Shown: positions 51,848 to 60,193 of the stretch, one piece after another
How the letters are laid out: each line of letters starts with the position of its first letter
Position numbering within the stretch: the stretch's first letter is position 1
Source of the DNA: Burkholderiales bacterium
GTDB taxonomy: Bacteria > Pseudomonadota > Gammaproteobacteria > Burkholderiales > JAEUOS01
Assembly (NCBI GenBank): GCA_947473125.1
Contig: CANJDH010000008.1
Location: 1-64,000 of the forward strand
Direction of reading: 5' to 3'
DNA length: 64,000 nucleotides
Position numbers and translations under genes: made by a program
Notes under the pieces: model-generated
Told to the model about the DNA's origin: nothing
What the model saw: the letters and a program-made list of their open reading frames with translations, nothing else
Database searches by the model: none

Positions 51848-52186
51848 ATGCAAACCGTAGACAACCTGATCGCCGGCCTGCCCTACAAACACCAGCCCAC
51901 CGTGCAACGGTTACGGCTGATGATCCTCAAGGCCGACCCCGGCGTGGTTGAAACGGTCAAGTGGGGCACGCCGGTGTACTCGCGCGGACGCAACCTGATC
52001 TCGATCGTTCCCAATGAGGTGAACATCGAGCTCAAGCTGTGGGAAGGCGGCCTGCTGGCGCGCAAGCACAAATGCATCGAGGGCAAGGGCAAGGGCATGC
52101 GCCACATCACGGTGCCGTATGAAGGCGCCACCAACCTCGACGCAATTGAAAGCGTGATCACAGCGATCATCAAGAAGCCCGCCTGA
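51848..52186 (+). CDS. DUF1801 (YdhG/SufT-like fold) protein
   Basis: A small protein of 112 aa; ATG 51848 with AAAGGA 6 bases upstream. Matches DUF1801: VDNLIAGLPYKHQPTVQRLRLMILKADPGVVETVKWGTPVYSRGRNLISIVPNEVNIELKLWEGG, with the W.TP.Y and later HITV tail. The function is not established; these are small cytoplasmic proteins. It is 10 bp downstream of the FadE gene and 15 bp upstream of the SDR gene, on the same strand. Confidence 0.88.
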   Translation: MQTVDNLIAGLPYKHQPTVQRLRLMILKADPGVVETVKWGTPVYSRGRNLISIVPNEVNIELKLWEGGLLARKHKCIEGKGKGMRHITVPYEGATNLDAIESVITAIIKKPA

Positions 52187-52201
52187 GCGCGGGCGGCGCG
52201 C

Positions 52202-53005
52202 ATGGATTTTTCCGGCAAGGTGATCGTCATTACCGGTGCCTCGGAGGGCATCGGCGCCGAACTCGCCAGGCAACTGGCACCACACCGCCCGAAGCTGGTG
52301 CTGGCCGCACGGCGGCTTGACGTACTCGAGGCGGTCGCACGGCAATGCACCCTGGCCGGCGCCGACGCGATCGCGGTGCGCTGCGATGTCGGCATCGAAG
52401 CTGATTGTGCGGCCCTCGCGAAATCGGCCCTCGACACCTACGGGCGCATCGACATCCTGGTCAACAACGCCGGCGTATCCGGCCACACTTTGTTTGAGGA
52501 GGTCAGCGACTTTGGCTGGTATCAGGACATGATGCGCGTCAACTTCATGGGCTCGCTCTGGTGCACGCGCCACGCACTGGCGGCAATCCGGCAGTCGAAA
52601 GGCCTAATCGTCGGGGTCGCCAGCCTGGCCGGCAAGGTCGGCGTGCCGGGTCGTACCGCCTACTCGCCCTCGAAGTTTGCCCAGGCCGGTTTTTTCGAAG
52701 CCCTGCGCTCCGAACTGCACGGCAGCGGCGTCGACGTGACCGTGGTGTTCCCCGGGGTGGTGGCCACCAACATCCGTTATCACGGCTACGGCGCCGATGG
52801 CGGCGCTGCGGGAAAATCAGGCCTCAAGGAAGACGGCGCCATGAGCGTCGAAGAATGTGTGCGGCAGATCGTCGGCGCAATGCGCAGCCGCCGGCGCGAG
52901 CTGGTCATGACCGGCCGCGCGCGACTGGGCATGTGGCTCAAGCTGATCGCCCCGGGCCTGGTGGACCGCATGACGCGGGCCGCGCTCAAAAAGGACGGCC
53001 ACTGA
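52202..53005 (+). CDS. Short-chain dehydrogenase/reductase
   Basis: A classical SDR of 267 aa: cofactor motif TGASEGIGAELA, structural NNAGVSG, catalytic Ser in VGVASLAGKVGVPG and the YSPSKFA (Y-x3-K) motif. RRLD after strand 2 favours NADPH over NADH. The C-terminal extension (RARLGMWLKLIAPGLVDRMTRAALKKDGH) resembles SDRs that act on long-chain or membrane-near substrates. It probably belongs to the fadE operon and might reduce a fatty acyl or ketone intermediate. Confidence 0.93.
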   Translation: MDFSGKVIVITGASEGIGAELARQLAPHRPKLVLAARRLDVLEAVARQCTLAGADAIAVRCDVGIEADCAALAKSALDTYGRIDILVNNAGVSGHTLFEEVSDFGWYQDMMRVNFMGSLWCTRHALAAIRQSKGLIVGVASLAGKVGVPGRTAYSPSKFAQAGFFEALRSELHGSGVDVTVVFPGVVATNIRYHGYGADGGAAGKSGLKEDGAMSVEECVRQIVGAMRSRRRELVMTGRARLGMWLKLIAPGLVDRMTRAALKKDGH

Positions 53006-53095
53006 GGTCCTTCGGCCAGCGCGCCCCGGCAGGACTGGGCTTGACCGGTTTGGGCTTGTAGCGCAACATAGCGCAATGACAAGCGCATACAATTC

Positions 53096-53121
53096 GAGCG
53101 AGTCGGCGAGCGAGTCGGCGA
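53096..53121 (+). repeat. Short direct repeat upstream of the LivJ-type gene
   Basis: GAGCGAGTCGGC occurs twice in tandem, at 53096-53107 and 53108-53119, 30 to 50 bases before the start codon of the binding-protein gene. It may be a slippage product or a binding site. Confidence 0.5.
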
Positions 53122-53149
53122 CCAAGAATGCGCACCCCGAGGAGAAAGA

Positions 53150-54271
53150 ATGATATTGCTCAGAACCATCACGCTGGCCGCCGCCTGCTGGGCGCCGCTG
53201 GCCCTGTCTGCCGACCTGGCCATTGCCCATATCGGCCCCTTCACCGGCAGCCAGGCGCAGCGCGGGCCGGCCATCGCATTCGGTGCCAAGCTCTATTTCG
53301 ATGCCGTTAACGCCCAGGGCGGGGTCAACGGCAACAAGCTGGTGCTCAAAAGCCGTGACGACGCGTACGTGCCGGAGAAGACCGTCGCGCAATTGAAAGC
53401 GGCGCTTGCCGAAGACAAGCCGATCGCGATGTTTTCGCCGATCGGCACCAGCAATATGGCCGACATCGTCAAATCCAAGGTGCTCGAAGAGTCGGGCCTG
53501 CCGGTGGTCGGCTTCGGCAGCGGCCCGTATGCCGCGCACGACCCGGTGAACCTGCTGCTGTTCCACACGCGCGCGCACTATCGCGCCGAAGCCGAGAAAA
53601 TCGTCGAGCAGATGGTCACCACCGGCATCAGCAAGATTGCCGTGTTGTACCAGGATGACGGCCTGGGCAAGGATGGCCTGGCCGGCGTCGAAGGCGCGCA
53701 GAAAAAATTCAAGTTCGACATCGTCACCAAGGCGACCTTCGAGCGCAACACCGTCAAGGTGGAGGGCGCGGTGGCGCAGATCAAAAAGGCCGACCCGCAG
53801 GGCATCATCCTCGTCTCCAACACGGCGCCAAGCGCCGAGTTCGTCAAACAGGCCAAGGCGGCCGGCATCGGCGGCCAGATCATGGCCATTTCGATTACCG
53901 ACGGCGCCGACGTGGCCAAGCGCATCGGCAATGACAAGGCGATCGGCCTGGGAATTTCGCAGGTGATGCCCAACCCTTACCGGAAGATCCTGCCGATCGT
54001 CAGCGAAATGAACCGCCTGTGGGACAAATCGGACAAATCGGTGCCGGTTTCCTACACGATGATGGAAGGCTTCCTCAACGCCAAGGTCCTGGCCGAAGGC
54101 ATTCGGCGCGCCGGCAAGGACCCGACCCGCGACAAACTCGTCAGCGCGCTCGAAACCATGACCAACTATGACGCGGGCGGTTACACCGTCAGCTTCGGCA
54201 AGGGGCTGCGCTCGGGGTCGCGCTATGTCGAACTCTCGGTGGTGGGTGCAGGCGGCCGCATTTCGCAATAG
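53150..54271 (+). CDS. ABC transporter periplasmic ligand-binding protein (branched-chain amino-acid/LivJ type)
   Basis: A periplasmic protein of 373 aa of the Peripla_BP_6 family. Signal peptide about residues 1-20 (MILLRTITLAAACWAPLALSA), then IAHIGPFTGSQAQRGPAIAFGAKLYFDAVNAQGGVNGNKLVLKSRDD and KIAVLYQDDGLGKDGLAGVE. A GAGGAGA site is 10 bases upstream of the ATG. No LivH, LivM, LivG or LivF gene is near, so it is an orphan receptor or is served by a distant importer. The ligand is unknown. Direct repeats of GAGCGAGTCGGC lie just upstream of it (about 53096-53121). Confidence 0.93.
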   Translation: MILLRTITLAAACWAPLALSADLAIAHIGPFTGSQAQRGPAIAFGAKLYFDAVNAQGGVNGNKLVLKSRDDAYVPEKTVAQLKAALAEDKPIAMFSPIGTSNMADIVKSKVLEESGLPVVGFGSGPYAAHDPVNLLLFHTRAHYRAEAEKIVEQMVTTGISKIAVLYQDDGLGKDGLAGVEGAQKKFKFDIVTKATFERNTVKVEGAVAQIKKADPQGIILVSNTAPSAEFVKQAKAAGIGGQIMAISITDGADVAKRIGNDKAIGLGISQVMPNPYRKILPIVSEMNRLWDKSDKSVPVSYTMMEGFLNAKVLAEGIRRAGKDPTRDKLVSALETMTNYDAGGYTVSFGKGLRSGSRYVELSVVGAGGRISQ

Positions 54272-54373
54272 GCTTTCCCGGCGACATCTCACCGCGGAAT
54301 TCCCCGACGGGCCGCGACAAGGCGGAGCGGCATAGCCCTGAGAACCGCTCCAGCAGCGTCTCTCAGGACCACT

Positions 54374-55723
54374 CTACGCGCGCAGCGCCACCAGGCGGGC
54401 GCCCAGCCCGTACCAGTTCAGTTTACGCGTCGCGATCATCAGTGCCGCCAGCACGGCAAACACCAGCAATGCGCCGAGTAGCAGCGCGTGGTCTTCCGAC
54501 TGCAGCAACCCGTACAGCACGCCGAACAGCGCGACGCACGACGCCCCTGCCGACAGGCCACGCAAGGCCCCGCCGAGCACACCCATGGCGTACCAGGTCA
54601 CCAGGCTGACGCACGCCACGCTCGCCGCCAGGTAGGCGCGCATGAAGCCGATGTGCTCGGCGAGCGCGATCAGCAGGAGAAAGAACACGGCCAGCGCCAG
54701 GCCGATGAACCCGTATTGCATCGGGTGCACCCGCGCCGCGCCGGCAAATTCGTAGACCAGCACCAATATAAACAGCAGGCCAACGAACAGGAAGCCGTAT
54801 TGCACCGACCGGTACGACTGCGAATACAGGTTGACCGGTTCGACCAGTGCGATCGCCAGCGCGGCGGCCTGCCGCGGCGAACCGGCTTCGGCCGATGCCG
54901 GCTGGCCCGGGCGTGCGCCCTGCACCGCAAACTCGTTCATGCTCCACGCCGCTTCAAAACCGTTGCCGTTGATGGTTTTGGCATCCGGCAGGAAGTTGCC
55001 CGAGAAGCCCGGGTGCGGCCAGTTTGAAGTCAGTTTGATGCCGGTTTTCTTCGACAACGGGCCGAGCGAAAAATTTTCCATGCCGAGGAAATCGAGTTCA
55101 AATGCAAAATCGGCGACCTCGCCGGCCTTGATCCCGACCAGTGTCGCGTGAACCCCTTGCTGCAAGGCCGGCAGGCGCACGCCGGGCTGAAACTCGATGC
55201 GCTGTGTGCCGATACTCAGTACCGAGGCGTGTTTGATGCCCTGTACGCTGGTCAGGTCGATCGCAAAGAAGGTGCCCAGATGGCTGCGCCGGTGCGGGCC
55301 CGACAAATCCGGCTCGGTCAATTTGATTTGGCCCTCGACCTTCAAGCGCGCGGTGTACAGGCGCGCACTGAAGATGCCCTTGCGGCGCGGCTCGGCCTCG
55401 GCCTCGATGGCGCCGCTGACCTGCAGCGACTCGGGCACGACGCGCCCGCAGCCGACCTCGCGCTCGCGGGTGTCGCGCTGGGTCTGGTCGCGGTCGTTGA
55501 TGCGCACGGTTTTCTCCACCACGTAGGTTTCGCGGCACAGATGCTCGATCAGGGGCAGCACGATGCGCTGCGCACCGGCCGACGATTCGGCGATGTTGTG
55601 GCGCGCCTGGTTGTTCAGGTCTTGCCGCTCGGCAATCTTGCCTTGCGTCATGGTCAGCGGAACCAGCAGCAATGCCGCCACGCCGCCCACCGCGGCAAGC
55701 TTGGCCAGAAATGGAAAACGCAT
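54374..55723 (-). CDS. creD: CreD-family inner membrane protein
   Basis: A protein of 449 aa matching CreD (colicin E2 tolerance protein, about 450 aa). N-terminal membrane helix (LAKLAAVGGVAALLLVPLTMTQGKIAERQ), a periplasmic domain to about residue 300 (VQGIKHASVLSIGTQRIEFQPG, ENFSLGPLSKKTGIKLTSNWPHPGFSGNFLPDAKTINGNGFEAAWSMNEFAV) and about five C-terminal helices starting RSVQYGFLFVGLLFILVLVYEFAG. CreD is usually controlled by the CreBC two-component system; neither gene is adjacent. Overexpression of creD is linked to altered envelope and beta-lactam responses in other bacteria. Confidence 0.93.
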   Translation of the reverse strand: MRFPFLAKLAAVGGVAALLLVPLTMTQGKIAERQDLNNQARHNIAESSAGAQRIVLPLIEHLCRETYVVEKTVRINDRDQTQRDTREREVGCGRVVPESLQVSGAIEAEAEPRRKGIFSARLYTARLKVEGQIKLTEPDLSGPHRRSHLGTFFAIDLTSVQGIKHASVLSIGTQRIEFQPGVRLPALQQGVHATLVGIKAGEVADFAFELDFLGMENFSLGPLSKKTGIKLTSNWPHPGFSGNFLPDAKTINGNGFEAAWSMNEFAVQGARPGQPASAEAGSPRQAAALAIALVEPVNLYSQSYRSVQYGFLFVGLLFILVLVYEFAGAARVHPMQYGFIGLALAVFFLLLIALAEHIGFMRAYLAASVACVSLVTWYAMGVLGGALRGLSAGASCVALFGVLYGLLQSEDHALLLGALLVFAVLAALMIATRKLNWYGLGARLVALRA

Positions 55724-55908
55724 GGTGAACCCCTCTTCGATTGGAGGAGCCCAGCATGCGCGGCGCGTCGGGCAATGCGTCCGACCGCGTCTGGCAGCCG
55801 GCCGATCAATGCTGGCCGGATTCTGGCCGGAAAGCCCTCGGCTTTGCCGGGAAGCGCTGGGCCGAAACCCGGCGTGCTAGTCGCGTGCCAATACCTGGCA
55901 CTGAGCGC

Positions 55909-56163
55909 TTACTTGAGCGACTCGATCAGGTCGATGTATTCCTGCATGGCCTCGGGGCCGCTCTTGCCTTTTAGTTCGGCCCAGGCATCGAATTTCATGC
56001 GGCCGACCATGTCGGTGAAGCCGGGGCGCTTGCCGGCGTTGTCGCCCTCCGACGCCTGCTTGTACAGGCCGTAGATCTTGAGCAGGGTCTGGTTGTCAGG
56101 CTTCTCGGGAAGCTCCTTGGATTCCTTGACGGCTTTTTCAAATGCGGCTTTGATGTCGGCCAT
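55909..56163 (-). CDS. Acyl-CoA-binding protein
   Basis: A cytoplasmic protein of 84 aa, the normal ACBP size. The four-helix ACBP sequence is clear: ADIKAAFEKAVKESKELPEKPDNQTLLKIYGLYKQASEGDNAGKRPGFTDMVGRMKFDAWAELKGKSGPEAMQEYIDLIE, with the YGLYKQAS.GD and K.DAW..L.G motifs that bind the acyl-CoA. Such proteins are uncommon in bacteria and tend to be found with acyl-CoA-using genes; here the WS/DGAT gene starts 191 bp away on the other strand. Confidence 0.96.
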   Translation of the reverse strand: MADIKAAFEKAVKESKELPEKPDNQTLLKIYGLYKQASEGDNAGKRPGFTDMVGRMKFDAWAELKGKSGPEAMQEYIDLIESLK

Positions 56164-56354
56164 GGTGGCGCGCTCCCTTGGGTTGGATGGTGCAGGTTGG
56201 ACGGTGAGGATCGAATGCTGCAGGTGGCTTCTCGTGCAGTGGCAATGGCGCCCGAAGCGACGCCTGAATTCTAGCCCGAACCCGGATCACATCGGCTACC
56301 ATCGCAAAAAACTAGACGTTTGCAGCAAGTACGCAAGGCAATCGGAGACAAGCC

Positions 56355-58214
56355 ATGACCGCGCTCGAACAATTGATGAAACTGGCCGGCAACCTGCCGC
56401 TCGACAAGCTCGCCCAGTACCTGCAGCTGGACCGCCTGCCGCTCGACAAACTCGCCGGCAACGCGATGGGCAAGTTCGAGGAAATGAAAAACCGCGAACG
56501 CATGTCGAGCGTCGACACGGCCTGGCTGCGCATGGACACCCCGACCAACCTGATGATGATTGTCGGCGTGATGATGTTCGACGGGGCGCCAGACCTGGCG
56601 CGCATCAAGCGCACGCTGGAAGCGCGGCTGTCGCGCTATGCGCGGTTTCGCCAGCGGGTACTGCAAGACCCGTCGGGCGCCTACTGGGTGCACGACGAGC
56701 ACTTCGACATCGGCAACCATGTGCATGCGGTCAACCTCCCTGGCACGGGGGCGGCCGGCACCCAAAACAAAGAAGCCCTCGAACAATACGTGGCCGCGCT
56801 CACCACCCAATCGCTCGACTTCAACAAACCGCTCTGGCACATGACCCTGGTCGAGCGCTACCAGGGGGACGGCGTGATCGGGCATGCGCTGATCATCCGC
56901 ATCCATCATTGCATCGCCGACGGCATCGCGCTGATCGGCGTGATGTACTCGCTGTTCGACGAAGATGCCGACGCACCTGAAGAAGGGCAGGAACCGGAAG
57001 GTCTCAGGCGCGCGCGCGAAAAACGCGAGGCGAAGCGCGCCGAACACTCCGAGCGCGATTTCCTCGAGCAGGTGTTCGCACCGATTTCCGATGCCACCGG
57101 CAAGGCGCTGTCGGTGTCGGGCGATTTTGCGTCGCGCTACATGGACATGATGTCCAACCCGGAGAAGTTTGCCGACTACGCCAAGATCGCGGCCGCGGTC
57201 ACCGCCGAGATCGCCGAGCTTGCCACCATGCCGAACGACTCGGCGACGCGCTTCAAGGGCAAACCGACGGCCGTGAAACGCGTGGCGTGGAGCGCGCCCC
57301 TGCCGCTCACCGACATCAAGGCGGTATGCAAGGTGCTCGGCGTGTCGGTCAACGACATCCTGCTGGCGAGCGTGGCGGGTGCGATGCGCACCTACCTTGC
57401 GCAAAAAGGCGACGACACCGAGGGGCTGGAAGTGCGCGGCTTTGTGCCGGTCAACCTGAGGCCGAGCGGCGCCGAGCACAAGCTGGGCAACCATTTCGGC
57501 CTGGTCGCATTGGTGCTGCCGGTCGGCATTGAAAATCCGTTCGTGCGCCTGTTTGACGTCAAGCGGCGCATGGACGATCTGAAGAGTTCCTATCAGGCGG
57601 CGCTGTCGATGGGCATCCTCGGCACCGTCGGTTTCCTGCCGCGCACGATCCAGAAGCAGGTACTCGACATGTTTTCGAGCAAGGGCTCGGCGGTCATGAC
57701 CAACGTACCGGGCCCGCAAGTGGCGCTGCACATGGCCGGCGCGCGCCTGGCGCAGCAGATGTTCTGGGTGCCGCAATCGGGCGACATCGGCGTCGGCGTG
57801 TCGATCCTGTCGTACAACGGCCAGGTGCAGTTCGGCCTGGTCACCGACCGCAAGTTCGTCGACGATCCGCAGGCGATCGTCGACCGCTTCGAGCCGGAGT
57901 TCGAAAAACTGGTGTTGTGGCTGCTGCTCGAAGGAGCGCCGCCGGCAGATTCAAGCATGTCGATGCCCGCTGGACCGCCCGCACCAACGGGTTCGGACGA
58001 CATACCTTCAAAACCCGCGCCCCCCAAGGTTTCCAGGCCGGCGCCAGGTGCAAAAAAGGCCAGGCCGGCCGCGCGCAAGAAGCCGGCGCGCGCGGCGCCC
58101 ATTTCAGATACCGCGGCGGACACCTCATCTGCGTCCGAACCCGCCGCCGACGCGTCGCCGCCGGCACCGGCGCGCATGAAGAAAAAAGGATTGCTGGCGC
58201 GTGCCCGGGGCTGA
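56355..58214 (+). CDS. Wax ester synthase/diacylglycerol acyltransferase (WS/DGAT)
   Basis: An acyltransferase of 619 aa, longer than the typical 450-500 aa, that esterifies acyl-CoA with long-chain alcohols or diacylglycerol for storage lipid. The catalytic motif H184-H185-C-I-A-D-G190 is intact, and PLWHMTLVERYQG, NDILLASVAGAMRTYL and SKGSAVMTNVPGPQVALHMAGARL are typical. An N-terminal extension contains two LPLDKLA units (14-20 and 28-34), and residues from about 530 are a Pro/Ala/Lys-rich basic tail ending MKKKGLLARARG. The gamma-glutamylcyclotransferase gene overlaps its end by 14 bp. Confidence 0.94.
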   Translation: MTALEQLMKLAGNLPLDKLAQYLQLDRLPLDKLAGNAMGKFEEMKNRERMSSVDTAWLRMDTPTNLMMIVGVMMFDGAPDLARIKRTLEARLSRYARFRQRVLQDPSGAYWVHDEHFDIGNHVHAVNLPGTGAAGTQNKEALEQYVAALTTQSLDFNKPLWHMTLVERYQGDGVIGHALIIRIHHCIADGIALIGVMYSLFDEDADAPEEGQEPEGLRRAREKREAKRAEHSERDFLEQVFAPISDATGKALSVSGDFASRYMDMMSNPEKFADYAKIAAAVTAEIAELATMPNDSATRFKGKPTAVKRVAWSAPLPLTDIKAVCKVLGVSVNDILLASVAGAMRTYLAQKGDDTEGLEVRGFVPVNLRPSGAEHKLGNHFGLVALVLPVGIENPFVRLFDVKRRMDDLKSSYQAALSMGILGTVGFLPRTIQKQVLDMFSSKGSAVMTNVPGPQVALHMAGARLAQQMFWVPQSGDIGVGVSILSYNGQVQFGLVTDRKFVDDPQAIVDRFEPEFEKLVLWLLLEGAPPADSSMSMPAGPPAPTGSDDIPSKPAPPKVSRPAPGAKKARPAARKKPARAAPISDTAADTSSASEPAADASPPAPARMKKKGLLARARG

Positions 58215-58629
58215 ACCGACCCTGCTGTTCGTCTACGGCACGCTGCGGCGCGACGGCAGCAACGACATTGCGCGAATCGCGCCAGGCGCGCAGTTTGCGG
58301 GCATGGCCCGGTTGCGCGGCCGCCTCTATGATGTCAATGGACGCTGGCCGGCGCTGGTACTCGACAGTGCCGCCGGTTGGGTCACGGGCGAGTTGTACCG
58401 GGTTGCGCAGCACCAATGGCCGGCACTCGACGCGCTCGAAAACACCGTGACGCCGCATAACCCGAACGGGCATTACTTCAAGGTCGCGGCGCCGGTTGAA
58501 ACCGCCAATGCCGGCACGATGCACGTGACGGTCTACTCCGCCAACCCGGCCACAACGCGCCTGGTCGACCTGATTGCGTCAGGAGACTGGATCGACCACG
58601 CAGCGCACCTCGCAACGCCGGCGCGCTGA
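58201..58629 (+). CDS. Gamma-glutamylcyclotransferase-like protein (AIG2/GGCT fold)
   Basis: A protein of 142 aa starting at GTG 58201, overlapping the WS/DGAT gene. The substrate-binding motif YGTLR is in LLFVYGTLRRDGSND and the catalytic Glu is probably in WPALDALENTVTPHN, followed by YFKVAAPVETA and MHVTVYSANP. The family forms 5-oxoproline from gamma-glutamyl amino acids or amines, though many bacterial members are uncharacterised. With GGT and glutathione reductase elsewhere in the window it adds a further glutathione-related gene. Confidence 0.9.
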   Translation: MPGAEPTLLFVYGTLRRDGSNDIARIAPGAQFAGMARLRGRLYDVNGRWPALVLDSAAGWVTGELYRVAQHQWPALDALENTVTPHNPNGHYFKVAAPVETANAGTMHVTVYSANPATTRLVDLIASGDWIDHAAHLATPAR

Positions 58630-58646
58630 GGCGGCGGCGGCCGGCG

Positions 58647-59423
58647 CTATTCGAGTTCGGCCCTGGCCTGCTCCACGTCGAGCCGCTCCATCGCGTCCAG
58701 CGCCTTGAACTTGGCGGCCTCGGCGTACAGCTTTTCGGCGTCCTTGACCTTCGATTTGCCGAACAGCATGATCAGGCCGTTGGCCATTTCGATGCGCGCA
58801 ATCGCCGAATCGGGGTTGAGTTTCAAAGCCTTGGCAAACATGTCTTCGCCGGTTTCTTTTTTCGCGCCGTAGGTCAGGCCGCCGAGCATCGCGCCGACCG
58901 AGTCGATGATCTCGGCATGGTAGGTGCCCAGCCCGATGTGGGCATCGGCATGCTTGGGCGCCAGCTTGATCGCCGTATCGAGGGAATTCTTGACCTTGGT
59001 GCCGATACCCTCTTTCAACGCCTTGACGATCGAGATGCCCTGCGCATAGCGTCCCAGCGCGTACGCGTGCAGATAGTAGGCGTTGGCGTTCTTCGGATCC
59101 GTCTTTTGCTGCTTTTCACAACGCGCTGCAACGTCCTCGAAAATCGCCAGCTTGGCCTTGTCGTTCTCTTCAAGGTAATTGCCGTAAATGCACGCCGCCT
59201 TGTTGGCTGCGTTGAGCCCCGCATCTCCCGCTGCAAGGCCCAGCGCCGCCGCCTCTTCGAAGCGACCGGCGTGATACGCGATCCAGGCGTCGAGCGCCTT
59301 GGCATCCTTCGGCAGGGGCTCGCAATCGCCCTTGTGCAGACGCTCCCACGACTTCTTGATGCTCGCGGCGCTGTATTCGTAGGCTTTGTCAGCGTAGGGA
59401 AAATTTGCCCATTTTTTTGCCAT
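58647..59423 (-). CDS. Tetratricopeptide-like repeat protein
   Basis: A soluble protein of 258 aa with helical TPR-type repeats: ALDAWIAYHAGRFEEAAALGLAAGDAGLNAANKAACIYGNYLEEN, NAYYLHAYALGRYAQGISIVKALKEGIGTKVKNSLDTAIKLAPKHADAHIGLGTYHAEII, and EDMFAKALKLNPDSAIARIEMANGLIMLFG with DAEKLYAEAAKFKAL. There is no signal peptide or transmembrane segment. Probably a protein-interaction scaffold. It sits between the GGCT gene and the TetR gene and may be part of the lipid-related transcription unit on the minus strand. Confidence 0.85.
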   Translation of the reverse strand: MAKKWANFPYADKAYEYSAASIKKSWERLHKGDCEPLPKDAKALDAWIAYHAGRFEEAAALGLAAGDAGLNAANKAACIYGNYLEENDKAKLAIFEDVAARCEKQQKTDPKNANAYYLHAYALGRYAQGISIVKALKEGIGTKVKNSLDTAIKLAPKHADAHIGLGTYHAEIIDSVGAMLGGLTYGAKKETGEDMFAKALKLNPDSAIARIEMANGLIMLFGKSKVKDAEKLYAEAAKFKALDAMERLDVEQARAELE

Positions 59424-59456
59424 GCTGTCGTCTCCTTTTTGGTTTTGGGTTGCGCG

Positions 59457-60107
59457 TCAGGTGTTGTACTGGGCCGCGAGTTTTTCGAACAGGCGCCGCG
59501 CATCGCCTTTCAGGTAGGGCGCGACCATGCTCATCATCTGGTACACGCCGCGCCCCATGGCCGCGCTGTCCACCGGCTTGCGCGGCTCCTGCACGTATTC
59601 GAAGTTGAGCCAGTAGGTGGCGACCAGCACCATGTTGGTCGCGAGCGACTTGATCTGGGCATCGCTCGCCTCGAGTTCGCCGGCGGCGCGCATGCCGCCG
59701 GTCAGCGCCAGTGCGACCTTGTGGCTGTCGCCGAGGATGCGCTTGAAGTGGGTCTCGATGATGCGGTTGCGCGACAACAGGTCGGTAAGGTCGCGATAAA
59801 TGAAACGGTACTTCCAGATCAGCTCGAAAATCAGGTGCAGGAACAGCCACGCGTCTTCGACGTTGATCGACAGGCGCTTCGCCGGCAGCGACAGCAGGCC
59901 GTCCATTTCCTTTTCAAAGTCGGCAAAGATCGAGTTGACAATCTCGTCCTTGTTGGAGAAATGGTAGTAGAGGTTGCCGGGCGAGATGTTCATCTCGTCG
60001 GCGATAACGGTGGTCGTGACGTTCGGTTCGCCGAAGTCATTGAAGAGCTTGAGCGACAGCTCGAGGATGCGCTCACGCGTGCGGCGCTTTGGCTTCTTTT
60101 CCATCAT
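59457..60107 (-). CDS. TetR/AcrR family transcriptional regulator
   Basis: A regulator of 216 aa: basic N-terminus MMEKKPKRRTRERILELSLKLFNDFGEPNVTTTVIADEMNISPGNLYYHFSNKDEIVNSIF is a textbook TetR DNA-binding domain with recognition helix in SPGNLYYHFSNKDEI. The C-terminal region (ELIWKYRFIYRDLTDLLSRNRIIETHFKRIL) resembles regulators of fatty-acid or envelope lipid genes. Two ATGs lie in a row at the start (complement of 60102-60107). Its neighbours (WS/DGAT, patatin lipase, phasin) suggest control of storage-lipid genes. I found no copy of the TAACCA-N4-GTTACA motif nearby. Confidence 0.93.
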   Translation of the reverse strand: MMEKKPKRRTRERILELSLKLFNDFGEPNVTTTVIADEMNISPGNLYYHFSNKDEIVNSIFADFEKEMDGLLSLPAKRLSINVEDAWLFLHLIFELIWKYRFIYRDLTDLLSRNRIIETHFKRILGDSHKVALALTGGMRAAGELEASDAQIKSLATNMVLVATYWLNFEYVQEPRKPVDSAAMGRGVYQMMSMVAPYLKGDARRLFEKLAAQYNT

Positions 60108-60193
60108 GGCATCAGCATAGCACCGGCTTGCGCCGCCGAGAAGCGTGACGCAAGCGCACCGGCCATTGGTCCGGGAGCGGCGCGGCGATCGCC

